A DNA stretch of 64,000 bases from Novosphingobium sp. CECT 9465. Its GTDB lineage: Bacteria; Pseudomonadota; Alphaproteobacteria; Sphingomonadales; Sphingomonadaceae. Shown here piece by piece: positions 1 through 8,910 of this stretch (positions within the stretch are counted from its first letter, which is position 1; each line of letters opens with the position of its first letter). Both the position numbers and the translations under genes were made by a program. The stretch lies in contig NZ_CAKLBX010000001.1 of assembly GCF_920987055.1 (NCBI RefSeq), positions 1,846,501 to 1,910,500 of the forward strand, given 5' to 3'. The notes under the pieces are model-generated. The model saw only the letters and a list, made by a program, of their open reading frames with translations, made no database searches and had not been told where the DNA came from.

Positions 1-140
1 ATCGCCATGCCGATCATGCCATAGCGGTTACCCGCGCGTGACGTTGCCGGACTGGACAGGCCGCGCAGCGCAAGGATGAACAGAACACCCGAAACAAGGT
101 AGGCCAGTGAGGCCCACGAAGGAGTTGCGATGTGCTCCAT
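1..140 (-). CDS. pntB: NAD(P) transhydrogenase subunit beta, N-terminal fragment
   Basis: This is the start of the beta subunit of the proton-translocating NAD(P) transhydrogenase, cut by the window edge. Only about 46 residues are visible, beginning MEHIATPSWASLAYLVSG and continuing into a hydrophobic segment and an SSPATSRAGNRYGMIGM-like stretch, which is typical of the PntB N-terminus. PntB supplies most of the membrane proton channel and the NADP(H)-binding domain. The ATG overlaps the stop of the preceding gene (TGATG), so translation is probably coupled to pntAB. The strand, the gene order and the sequence all agree. The catalytic domain lies outside the window and cannot be judged. Confidence 0.9.
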   Translation of the reverse strand, partial: MEHIATPSWASLAYLVSGVLFILALRGLSSPATSRAGNRYGMIGMA

Positions 141-424
141 CACTTCTTCTCCTTCTTCTTGTACATCGCCAGCATGCGCTCGGTCACGGCAAAGCCGCCA
201 AAGATGTTGACCGAAGCCAGCACCACCGCGCCAAGCCCCAGCCACTTCGAGACCGCCGAACCCTCAGCCGCCGCAGCAACCAGCGCGCCGACCACGATCA
301 CCGAGGAGATCGCATTGGTCACCGCCATCAGCGGCGTGTGCAGCGCGGGCGTGACCGACCAGACGACATAATAGCCCACGAAGCAGGCCATCACGAAGAT
401 CGAGAGAATTGATATGAAGTCCAT
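140..424 (-). CDS. pntAB: NAD(P) transhydrogenase subunit alpha, part 2
   Basis: A 94-residue membrane subunit of the three-polypeptide transhydrogenase found in many alphaproteobacteria. Hydrophobic helices occur around residues 5-28, 33-53 and 62-80, with a basic YKKKEKK tail. The stretches GYYVVWSVTPALHTPLMAVTN and NIFGGFAVTERML are characteristic of the alpha membrane domain. It helps form the proton path that drives hydride transfer from NADH to NADP+. Its ATG overlaps the stop of the upstream DUF559 gene by one base (TAATG), and its stop overlaps the pntB start. In the usual order it follows pntAA directly; here a foreign-looking gene separates them. Confidence 0.93.
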   Translation of the reverse strand: MDFISILSIFVMACFVGYYVVWSVTPALHTPLMAVTNAISSVIVVGALVAAAAEGSAVSKWLGLGAVVLASVNIFGGFAVTERMLAMYKKKEKK

Positions 425-900
425 TATTCCCCTTCCTCCCCGGCACGGGGAGGGGGACCATCCGCAGGATGGTGGAGGGGACTCTCCGCCCGCGCGGCAA
501 TGGCGTCGGCAGTGCCAACGACGTCCGCGAGAATGCGCTTCGCCGAAACCCTCAAAACCCTGTACCCGTTATCTGCCAGGAACTTGAACCTGATGTCGTC
601 TTTGGTGGCGCGTTCGGTATCGTGAACCCACCCCTCGACCTCGATGACCAGCCTTGCGGCTGAACAATAGAAGTCGGCGATGTAGGGGCCAACCGGATGT
701 TGCCGGCGGAACTTCAGTCCCCTTGGCCGTTGCCGCAGCACTTGCCACAACATGACCTCAGGCTTTGTCATTTCCCGCCTGAGTTGGCGGGCGCGGTAAA
801 CAACGTGGCGCTGCGATGGAGGAGAAGCCCCTCCACCCCCCTTCGGGCGGTCCCCCTCCCCGTACCGGGGAGGATTGGCGACACCGCCGGGTGCGATCAC
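424..900 (-). CDS. DUF559 endonuclease-like protein inside the pnt operon
   Basis: A 158-residue frame with a DUF559 (Vsr-like, PD-(D/E)XK-type fold) core at about residues 40-140: EVMLWQVLR, FRRQHPVGPYIADFYC, LVIEVEGWVHD and the GYRVLRV strand. The candidate acidic metal-binding residues are the D of IADFYC and the E-x-E of IEVEG. The first roughly 32 residues and the last roughly 19 (SPLHHPADGPPPRAGEEGE) are low-complexity Pro/Gly-rich and are translated from the two flanking inverted hairpin repeats, so the functional protein may start later, for example at the ATG at 771. The GTG at 900 overlaps the pntAA stop (GTGA). The cellular role is unknown. Nuclease activity is inferred from the family, not shown. 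Confidence 0.75.
   Translation of the reverse strand: MIAPGGVANPPRYGEGDRPKGGGGASPPSQRHVVYRARQLRREMTKPEVMLWQVLRQRPRGLKFRRQHPVGPYIADFYCSAARLVIEVEGWVHDTERATKDDIRFKFLADNGYRVLRVSAKRILADVVGTADAIAARAESPLHHPADGPPPRAGEEGE
435..480 (+). repeat. double-hairpin repeat, copy A
   Basis: First hairpin CCTCCCCG (435-442), loop GCA, CGGGGAGG (446-453). Then GGG and a second hairpin ACCATCC (457-463), loop GCA, GGATGGT (467-473), followed by GGAGGGG (474-480). It encodes the C-terminus of the DUF559 protein. Confidence 0.85.
828..873 (-). repeat. double-hairpin repeat, copy B (inverted)
   Basis: Same architecture as copy A but reverse-complemented: CCCCTCC (828-834), a hairpin at 835-851 with one mismatch, then CCTCCCCG (855-862), loop TAC, CGGGGAGG (866-873). 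It is translated as the Gly-rich N-terminus of the DUF559 frame. Confidence 0.85.
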
Positions 901-2027
901 CCCAGCAGCCTCTCGCTGACCACCTTGCCGCCCTGCGTCAGGCGGATGGCGTTGCCGATTTCCTCGTCCAGAACAGGCTTGCCCTGCTCCTTATCCCAGA
1001 AAGCCGAGAGGAAGTTGTAAAGATTGCGACTGAACAAGGCCGATGCGTCCGCCGCCAGATGTGCCGGCGTGTTCGAATAGCCGACGATCTTGACGCCGTG
1101 CTTTTCGACCACCTGATCCGCGACAGAACCCTCGACATTCCCACCTTGCGAAACCGCCAGATCGAAGATCACCGAACCCGGCTTCATCGTGGCGATCTGG
1201 ACATCGGAAATCAGCCGCGGTGCAGGCCGTCCCGGAATCAGCGCGGTGGTAATCACGATGTCCTGCTTGGCGATGTGCGCCGAAACCAGTTCGGCCTGCG
1301 CCTTCTGGTATTCCTCCGACATTTCGGTAGCGTAGCCGCCCGCGCCCTCGCCCTCGATCCCGGCGACGTTTTCGACGAAGATCGGCTTGGCGCCGAGCGA
1401 CTGGATCTGTTCCTTCGTCGCCGAGCGCACGTCGGTTGCCGAGACTTGCGCGCCAAGACGGCGGGCTGTGGCTATGGCCTGAAGCCCGGCAACACCGACA
1501 CCCATGACGAAAGCCTTGGCGGCTGAAACCGTGCCCGCCGCCGTCATCATCATCGGGAAAGCGCGACCATAAAGGTTGGCGGCAACCAGAACTGCCTTGT
1601 AGCCCGCAAGATTCGACTGCGACGAAAGGATGTCCATCGATTGCGCGCGCGTGATGCGCGGCATGAATTCCATCGCCAGCGCTTCAAGTCCGGCAGCGGC
1701 ATAAGCTTCCACGCGGTCACGCCTGCCGAACGGGTCCAGCCCTGCCACGACCCACGCGCCTTGCTTTGCGCCGACGAGCAGGTCTGCTTCGGGACCTTGT
1801 ATGCCAAGCACGATGTCGGCATCTTTGGCGGCATCGGCCACGACGATTTCAGCGCCAGCGGCACGATAATCATCGTCACCGATCGAAGCACCTGCGCCGG
1901 CGCCGCTTTCAACGACAACGGTTGCACCAAGGGCGATAAATTTCTTCACGGTTTCCGGCGTCGCCGAAACCCTGCTCTCCCCACTCGCGCGTTCCCGAAG
2001 AACGGCGATTCTTGTTGCCCCCGTCAC
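897..2027 (-). CDS. pntAA: NAD(P) transhydrogenase subunit alpha, part 1
   Basis: The 376-residue soluble NAD(H)-binding subunit of the transhydrogenase, related to alanine dehydrogenase. Visible features are the N-terminal RIAVLRERASGESRVSATP segment, the QSMDILSSQSNLAGYKAV helix, the dinucleotide-binding turn VMGVGVAGLQAIATARRLGA near residues 170-190, and the closing VGYSNTPAHLAADAS stretch. It passes hydride from NADH to NADP+ bound on PntB. Translation starts at a GTG (2025-2027), 7 bp after the small oxidase-subunit gene, so the two are probably co-transcribed. Its TGA overlaps the GTG of the DUF559 gene. Confidence 0.95.
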   Translation of the reverse strand: MTGATRIAVLRERASGESRVSATPETVKKFIALGATVVVESGAGAGASIGDDDYRAAGAEIVVADAAKDADIVLGIQGPEADLLVGAKQGAWVVAGLDPFGRRDRVEAYAAAGLEALAMEFMPRITRAQSMDILSSQSNLAGYKAVLVAANLYGRAFPMMMTAAGTVSAAKAFVMGVGVAGLQAIATARRLGAQVSATDVRSATKEQIQSLGAKPIFVENVAGIEGEGAGGYATEMSEEYQKAQAELVSAHIAKQDIVITTALIPGRPAPRLISDVQIATMKPGSVIFDLAVSQGGNVEGSVADQVVEKHGVKIVGYSNTPAHLAADASALFSRNLYNFLSAFWDKEQGKPVLDEEIGNAIRLTQGGKVVSERLLG

Positions 2028-2034
2028 CTGTCGG

Positions 2035-2157
2035 TTACTGGATCACGAGGATGACGATGAGGACCAGGACGCAAATTGCTGGTGTGGACCACTTCACGAG
2101 GTTTACGAAGCCTTCGTAAGTGGCGTTGGCAGCTTTCATATCATTTGCAGAAGCCAT
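2035..2157 (-). CDS. aa3-type cytochrome c oxidase subunit IV-like small protein
   Basis: A 40-residue protein beginning MASANDMKAANATYEGFV and ending in one transmembrane helix (about residues 25-39, rich in V, L and I). The short polar N-terminus with K-A-A-x-x-T-Y-E-G-F followed by a single C-terminal helix matches the bacterial aa3-type oxidase subunit IV family (PF07835), whose members are about 40-70 residues. It heads the pnt operon, 7 bp before pntAA. In that family the protein is a non-catalytic accessory subunit in the inner membrane. Assignment rests on the T-Y-E-G-F motif and the topology, so a general small membrane protein is the alternative. Confidence 0.7.
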   Translation of the reverse strand: MASANDMKAANATYEGFVNLVKWSTPAICVLVLIVILVIQ

Positions 2158-2337
2158 TTTCATCCCCAGATTCATGCCGGAATTCGCGCGTCGTGCAGAC
2201 GCGACGCGTGTGCTCTAGCGACCGCGCGGCGGTTGCTCAAGGCCGGAACTGTCCGATCGCGCTTAATCGGGTCTTTACCCTATGCAGCTAATGATCCGCT
2301 CCTGTCGCCAACCAGGGGGGAGTCAATAGACCAGGTC

Positions 2338-3756
2338 ATGCAGGAGCCAGAACAGCGCCTTCTCATGCTCATCGACGATGAACCCGCGCAATGCCGCCTG
2401 ATTTCAGCGCTGGCATCGCGCGAGGGGTGGCGCACGATCATTGCGCGCGATTCCGAAAGCGCCATCGCAACGCTGGGCACACGCCAGGGCATGCAGCTTG
2501 GAGCGATCATCCTCGATCAATGGGTGCCGGGCGACGACGCCTGCGCCCTGATAGCGGAACTCAAGGCCCGCCGCCCCGCCCTGCCGATCCTGATGCTGAC
2601 GACCAGCGCCTCGCCGCTGCTGGCGGTGGAGGCGATGCGCGCAGGCGCCACCGATTACCTGATCAAGCCGGTCGCGCCCGAACGATTGCTTCAGGCCCTG
2701 CGCAGCGCAACCACGCGTGAAGTGGATGCGTGCGAATTGCAACCGCTGACCGAGAAGATCGGCGCGACGCTCGATTTCGATTCGATGATCGGGGCAACGC
2801 CTGCCTTCCGCGCTGCGCTGGCCGTATCGGCCAAGGCCGCGCGGACACATGGCACTGTACTGATCGAGGGCGAGAGTGGCACCGGCAAGGAAATGCTGGT
2901 CCGTGCGATGCATGCCGCCAGCCCCCGCTCCAAGACAGCGCTGCGCACGGTCAACATCGGCAGCATTCCGGCCAACCAGATCGAATCGGTCCTCTTCGGC
3001 CACGAAAAGGGTGCGTTTCCCGGCGCGTTCGAACGCCACATCGGCGTGTTGCAACACGCCGATGGCGGTACGCTGGTGATCGATGAAATCGACCGCCTGC
3101 CCGAAACGATGCAGGAGCGCCTCGTGCGGTTCCTGGAACGCGGCGATGTACAGCCTATCGGTGCGCGCCATTCGTTCCGCGTCGATGTACGCCTTATCGC
3201 CTGCGCCAACGCCGGCCTGCGCGATCTGGTCGAGACCGGCGATTTCAGCGCCGAATTGCATGCCCTCCTGACCCAGACCCAAGTATTCCTGCCGGCACTT
3301 CGCCAGCGTTCGGGCGATATTCCGGCGCTTGCCCGCCACTTCCTCACGCGCATCGGAGAACAGCCCGGATTGCGCGCGCTGGGCATAACCGATGGCGCGC
3401 TGGCGCTGCTGGCCGCCTATGACTGGCCCGGCAACGTCCGCCAGTTGCAGGCCACGCTGTTCCGCGCCGCCGTATTCTGCGATGGCGAGGCCTTGACAGC
3501 GCAGGATTTCCCCAATCTTTCCAACCTCATCGGTGAAAGCAGCCGCCGCGCACCCAGTGTCACCGACGGCGCGGGCGTTACCCTGTTCGCCCCCGATGGC
3601 AACCTGCGCCCGCTGGAAGAGATCGAGGCCGATGTGATCCGCCTTGCCATCGGGCATTATCGCGGGCGGATGACCGAAGTGGCGCGCCGCCTGGGGATCG
3701 GACGGTCCACCCTTTACCGCAAGCTTTCGGAACTTGGCATCGACAACGCCGCCTGA
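2338..3756 (+). CDS. NtrC-family response regulator with altered GAFTGA loop
   Basis: A 472-residue three-domain regulator. The receiver (about 1-120) has acidic D13-D14, phospho-acceptor D60 in AIILDQWVPGDD, and K110. The AAA+ domain (about 145-370) has Walker A GESGTGKE (178-185) and Walker B LVIDEID (D249-E250). The C-terminal Fis-type helix-turn-helix reads EVARRLGIGRSTLYRKLSELGI. The loop that contacts sigma-54 is GAFPGA (225-230) instead of GAFTGA. The start was set at the ATG at 2338 because the domain begins there; an upstream in-frame ATG at 2233 would add 35 unstructured-looking residues. The gene stands alone and no histidine kinase is adjacent. Confidence 0.88.
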   Translation: MQEPEQRLLMLIDDEPAQCRLISALASREGWRTIIARDSESAIATLGTRQGMQLGAIILDQWVPGDDACALIAELKARRPALPILMLTTSASPLLAVEAMRAGATDYLIKPVAPERLLQALRSATTREVDACELQPLTEKIGATLDFDSMIGATPAFRAALAVSAKAARTHGTVLIEGESGTGKEMLVRAMHAASPRSKTALRTVNIGSIPANQIESVLFGHEKGAFPGAFERHIGVLQHADGGTLVIDEIDRLPETMQERLVRFLERGDVQPIGARHSFRVDVRLIACANAGLRDLVETGDFSAELHALLTQTQVFLPALRQRSGDIPALARHFLTRIGEQPGLRALGITDGALALLAAYDWPGNVRQLQATLFRAAVFCDGEALTAQDFPNLSNLIGESSRRAPSVTDGAGVTLFAPDGNLRPLEEIEADVIRLAIGHYRGRMTEVARRLGIGRSTLYRKLSELGIDNAA

Positions 3757-3776
3757 CCCGCGCTAGCCGTGCGGGC

Positions 3777-4543
3777 ATGACGAATGAATCGGAATTCAAG
3801 GGCAAGGTCGCGCTGGTTACCGGCGCGGCATCAGGCATTGGCGCGGCAATGGCGCGCTGGCTGGATGATCGCGGCATTGGCCGGTTGATCCTGATCGACA
3901 TGGACCGAGCGGGGCTGGATGCACTCGATCTTTCGTGCCCTGTGATCGCGCGGGCGGCGATGTGGCGGACCCTTCACTGTGGAAGCTGCTCGAACGCGAC
4001 TTGCCTCAACTCGACTATGCCGTGTTGAACGCCGGAATCGCCAGCAGCGGCGAGATTGTCGACCTCGATATCGCCAATTGGCGCAAGACCATGGCGGTGA
4101 ACCTCGATGGCGCGTTCCTCTCGCTCAGGACCGCGCTCCAGGCGATGAAGCGGCAGGGCAGCGGGTCGGTGGTCCTCACGGCATCAGTCTCAGGGATCAA
4201 GGCTGCGCCCGGCACCGCCGCTTATTCCGCCTCGAAGGCCGCCACGATCCAACTGACCAAAGTGGCAGCGGCGGAAGCAGCGGCATATGGTGTACGGGTC
4301 AACGCCATCGCACCGGGCGGAGTGGACACCGGCATGTGGGACCGCGCCGAATGGTTCGCCCCCCTGGTCGAGCAGCACGGCGGGCGGGCACAAGCACTGG
4401 CGGCCATGGCCGAGGAAGCGACACCACTGGGGCGTTTTGCCAGAGCGGACGAAATTGCCGCGCAGATCGGCTTCCTGCTGTCGGACGCCGCAGCAACGAT
4501 CACCGGCACCTGCCTTGTCAGTGACGGCGGCGTTTCGCTTTAG
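3777..4543 (+). pseudogene. short-chain dehydrogenase/reductase, frameshifted
   Basis: A classical SDR split by one frameshift. Frame 1 (from the ATG at 3777) carries the cofactor motif VTGAASGIG and runs to about 3950. Frame 3 then continues GDVADPSL, LNAGIASSG (the NAG motif), VVLTASVSG (catalytic Ser), AAYSASKAA (YxxxK) and the closing ITGTCLVSDGGVSL to the TAG at 4541-4543. Restoring one base within 3950-3958 (a run of G and C) would join the halves into an ordinary protein of about 255 residues. Substrate cannot be predicted. The change may be a real inactivating mutation or a sequencing error. The last three bases overlap the convergent folP stop. Confidence 0.85.
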
Positions 4544-5643
4544 GGCAATTGCCCGAAATCGGTCAGCGCCGCATCGCGCAAGCCCCGCCACACGTGCAGC
4601 GCCTGCACCGTTTCGGCCACGTCATGCACCCGAACGATCTGGCATCCGGCGTCCATGGCCTTGATTGCCAGCATGACCGATCCCGCCATGCGTTGGTGCG
4701 ATGGCACTTCGTTGGACAGGGCGCCGATCAGGCGCTTGCGGCTGGCCCCGAACAGAATCGGTTGCCCCAGCGCATGAAACAGCGGTAATGCGTTGATCAA
4801 CATGAGGTTTTCGGCCAAACACTTGCCAAATCCTATGCCCGGATCGAGCAGGATCTTCTCACGCATAATCCCTGCCGAAAGAGCCGCATCGCGCCGTTCG
4901 CGCAAGGCATCGAACACGTCGAGCACCACGTCGGCATATTCGCCATCTGCATGAAGATCGCCTGCATCGCCCGGCGCGTGCATCAGCACGACCGGCGCTC
5001 CGCTGCGGGCGATGATCTCGGCCGTGCGCTGATCGTGGCGCATAGCTGACACATCGTTGACGATATGCGCGCCCGCCGCCAGCGCCGCTTCGATCACCGT
5101 CGAACGACGGCTATCGATGGAAATGGCGGCGCCGCTGGCCGCCAGACGCTCGATCACCGGGACCACGCGTTTGATCTCGTCGCCCTCCCACACAGCCGCC
5201 GCGCCGGGCCGGGTGGATTCCCCGCCGACATCGATGATGCCTGCACCCGCTGCCAGCATCGCATGGGCGTGGTCGAGTGCCGCGTCAGGCTTGTCGAGAA
5301 ACTTGCCGCCATCCGAAAAACTGTCCGGCGTGACGTTGAGAATACCCATGATCTGCGGCTGATCGAGCCGGATCATGCGCGCGCCGCATGTCAACGGCGC
5401 ATGAACGCGGCGCAAATTGTCCCACTGGATCGAGGCTTCCTGCCCCAGCGCATCTGGAAGCGCGGAAATTGCGCGTGGCAGTTCGGCAACGCCAAGTCGC
5501 TGGCGCGAAAGCACTTTGCCGCCTTCTCGCACGATCAGGGCAAACCTGCTGGCATAGACCAATCCGCCGCCAAGGCGGATCGCCTCACCCTCTTCCGACT
5601 GAGGGCTTTCGGCCAGCGCAATTGGACGAATATAGACGTTCAT
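4540..5643 (-). CDS. folP: dihydropteroate synthase
   Basis: Condenses 4-aminobenzoate with the pterin pyrophosphate to give dihydropteroate in folate synthesis. The conserved core starts at IMGILNVTPDSFSDGG (around residue 98) and includes DVGGESTRPGA, ISIDSRR, IVNDVSAM, LLDPGIGFGK, FGASRKRLIG and the C-terminal RVHDVAE motif. At 367 residues it is longer than the usual 270-290 because about 80 residues precede the core. That extension (GGLVYASRFALIVREGG) has no function I can name. No in-frame ATG lies close to the core apart from ARMIRLD, about ten residues before it, so the longer form is kept with caution. Confidence 0.93.
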   Translation of the reverse strand: MNVYIRPIALAESPQSEEGEAIRLGGGLVYASRFALIVREGGKVLSRQRLGVAELPRAISALPDALGQEASIQWDNLRRVHAPLTCGARMIRLDQPQIMGILNVTPDSFSDGGKFLDKPDAALDHAHAMLAAGAGIIDVGGESTRPGAAAVWEGDEIKRVVPVIERLAASGAAISIDSRRSTVIEAALAAGAHIVNDVSAMRHDQRTAEIIARSGAPVVLMHAPGDAGDLHADGEYADVVLDVFDALRERRDAALSAGIMREKILLDPGIGFGKCLAENLMLINALPLFHALGQPILFGASRKRLIGALSNEVPSHQRMAGSVMLAIKAMDAGCQIVRVHDVAETVQALHVWRGLRDAALTDFGQLP

Positions 5644-5751
5644 AATTGCTGCGTCCCCGCGAAGGCGGCGACCTCAGGCATTCGCCCGCAAGGTTCCGCC
5701 TCAAGGCATGAAGCCCCCGACTACGCGGGGGGGCGGTGTGGTTTCAAGCGC
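5644..5751. repeat. intergenic palindromic repeat between folP and ccrM
   Basis: Begins with a GCGTCCCCGCGAAGGC-type unit and ends with a hairpin CCCCCG (5714-5719) / CGGGGG (5726-5731). There is no T-run on the minus strand, so it is at best a weak terminator for ccrM. No gene is seen in it. Confidence 0.5.
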
Positions 5752-7097
<1,346 letters not shown>

Positions 7098-7115
7098 ACC
7101 GCGAAATTTATTTTG

Positions 7116-7769
7116 TTACAGGAGCTGGAGTTGCGCCACAGGAGCGAAGCTGCGGCGATGCAGCGGGGTGGCGCCATGGTGGCGCAGCGCTGCCAGATGC
7201 TCCGGCGTGCCATATCCTGCATTGCGTTCCCACCCGTAATGCGGATGATCGAGCGCGGCCTGCCGCATGATCCTGTCGCGATGCTCCTTGGCGATGATCG
7301 ATGCTGCTGAAATGCATGGTTCCAGCGCGTCGCCGCCTACGATGGGCCGCGCGGGCCAGCACCATTCGCTGCGCCGTCCCTGCGGCGTAAGATTGCCGTC
7401 GATCAGGACTTCCCCAACCACCTCGTGGCCTTCGAGCTGTTCACACAGCGCCGCCACGGCCAGCGTCATCGCCAGCATGGTTGCGCCGAAGATGTTCAGG
7501 CGGTCGATCTCTTCGGGTTCGACGACGCCCACCGCCCAGCGGCAGCGGCGCTTGATCTTCTCTTCCAGCCCGGCACGGCGCAGCGCCGTCAGCTTCTTGG
7601 AATCGTCCAGCCCTGCGGGGCGTGGCTTGCACAGGATCACCGCGGCCGCCACCACCGGCCCGGCCAGCGGTCCCCTGCCCGCTTCATCCACGCCGACGAT
7701 CAGGCCGGATGAGTCACCGGGCAAAAAGGTTGTGGCACTGTTGGCGTTGCGGGGCATTGTAGAGGCCAT
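7116..7769 (-). CDS. rnhB: ribonuclease HII
   Basis: Removes ribonucleotides from RNA/DNA hybrids and misincorporated ribonucleotides from DNA. The 217-residue protein shows the type 2 RNase H signature: [21 protein letters not shown] near residue 23 (first catalytic D-E), [17 protein letters not shown], and [21 protein letters not shown] with the remaining acidic residue. The start was placed at ATG 7769 ([10 protein letters not shown]); ATG 7757 four codons later is an alternative, and longer upstream starts would run deep into the divergent gene. The ATG shares a CATG palindrome with the plus-strand sugar dehydrogenase gene. Confidence 0.92.
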   Translation of the reverse strand: MASTMPRNANSATTFLPGDSSGLIVGVDEAGRGPLAGPVVAAAVILCKPRPAGLDDSKKLTALRRAGLEEKIKRRCRWAVGVVEPEEIDRLNIFGATMLAMTLAVAALCEQLEGHEVVGEVLIDGNLTPQGRRSEWCWPARPIVGGDALEPCISAASIIAKEHRDRIMRQAALDHPHYGWERNAGYGTPEHLAALRHHGATPLHRRSFAPVAQLQLL

Positions 7770-8910
7770 GACGAATCCGATCCTGCGAACGCTATCGCCC
7801 CTCACCCTTTTCCTCGCAAGCTGCGGCGCTTCGATTTCCGCGCAAGATGCCACCACGGCGGAACCGGACGCGGCGGGCCTTGCCGTTGCCGACATCGCCA
7901 CGTTCGACGAACCGTGGGCCATGGCTTTCCTGCCCGGTACCAACATGGCGCTGATCACGGAGAAGAAGGGCAAGCTCAAGCTGTGGCGCGAAGGCGATAC
8001 CACTACCGTAGACGTCAGCGGCGTCCCCGCAGTCGCTTACGGCGGACAGGGTGGCTTTGGCGATGTCGTCGCCGCGCCCGATTATGCGACGACCGGCATG
8101 GTCTATCTCAGCTGGGCCGAGGCGGGCCAGGGCGAAACGCGGGGTGCCGTTATCGGACGCGCCAAACTGGTCATGGGCGAAAAGCCCGGTCTTGAGGGGC
8201 TGACAGTCATCTGGCGCCAGGCCCCCAAGGTTTCGGGGCGCGGACACTATTCGCATCGCATGGCATTTTCGCCCGACGGCAAATATCTGTTCGTTTCATC
8301 GGGTGATCGGCAGAAGTTCACCCCGGCGCAGGATCTGACCGTGAACCTCGGCAAAATCCTGCGTCTCATGCCTGATGGCACCCCTGCGCCCGGCAATCCT
8401 TTTGCCGATAAAGGCGGCGTCTCGGCGCAGATATGGTCTTACGGCCATCGCAATGTGCTTGGTCTGGTCTTTGCGCCCGACGGCCGCCTGTGGGATATCG
8501 AGCATGGACCTGCGGGAGGCGATGAAATCAACCTGGTCGAACCTGCGAAAAACTATGGCTGGCCGCTGGTTTCCGATGGCGATCACTATGATGGCAAGCC
8601 GATCCCGCGCAACGCCACACGGCCCGACCTCGCCCAGCCCGCAATCACCTGGAATCCGGTGATCGCGCCGGGTAACATGATCCTCTACACCGGCAAGACG
8701 TTCCCCGAATGGCAAGGCCAAGGCCTCATCGCGGGCCTTGGATCGGGCGGCATCGTGCGCGTCGGCATCGAAGGCAGCAAGGTGCGCGAACTCGAACGCA
8801 TCGACCTTGGCAATCGCATCCGAGAGATCGAACAGGCGCCCGACGGATCGATCTACGTGCTGGAGGACGGCGAAGGCGCAAAACTGCGCCACATCACGCC
8901 CAAGCGTTAA
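7768..8910 (+). CDS. PQQ-dependent aldose sugar dehydrogenase-like lipoprotein
   Basis: A 380-residue protein of the soluble glucose/sorbosone dehydrogenase family (YliI/Asd-like). The N-terminus [11 protein letters not shown] is a signal peptide with a lipobox (L-A-S-C), so a periplasm-facing lipoprotein is likely. Family motifs of the six-bladed propeller are visible: [78 protein letters not shown] and [10 protein letters not shown]. These proteins oxidise aldoses with a PQQ cofactor and pass the electrons to the respiratory chain. No PQQ synthesis gene is in the window. The end overlaps the convergent protease gene by 4 bp. Confidence 0.88.
   Translation: MTNPILRTLSPLTLFLASCGASISAQDATTAEPDAAGLAVADIATFDEPWAMAFLPGTNMALITEKKGKLKLWREGDTTTVDVSGVPAVAYGGQGGFGDVVAAPDYATTGMVYLSWAEAGQGETRGAVIGRAKLVMGEKPGLEGLTVIWRQAPKVSGRGHYSHRMAFSPDGKYLFVSSGDRQKFTPAQDLTVNLGKILRLMPDGTPAPGNPFADKGGVSAQIWSYGHRNVLGLVFAPDGRLWDIEHGPAGGDEINLVEPAKNYGWPLVSDGDHYDGKPIPRNATRPDLAQPAITWNPVIAPGNMILYTGKTFPEWQGQGLIAGLGSGGIVRVGIEGSKVRELERIDLGNRIREIEQAPDGSIYVLEDGEGAKLRHITPKR

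Larger units (their letters stand above)
435..873. mobile_element. putative mobile unit: DUF559 gene flanked by inverted palindromic repeats
   Basis: Two 46-bp double-hairpin repeats (435-480 and 828-873) lie in opposite orientation and bracket the DUF559 core, between pntAA and pntAB, which normally adjoin. No transposase is present and I found no convincing target-site duplication. Calling it mobile is therefore an inference from the inverted ends, the interruption of a conserved gene pair, and further copies of the repeat elsewhere in the window (19376-19420, 58413-58430). Confidence 0.45.

Noticed and set aside
2404..3657. 417-codon frame antisense to the NtrC-like regulator
   Set aside because: It has low-complexity composition and no motifs.
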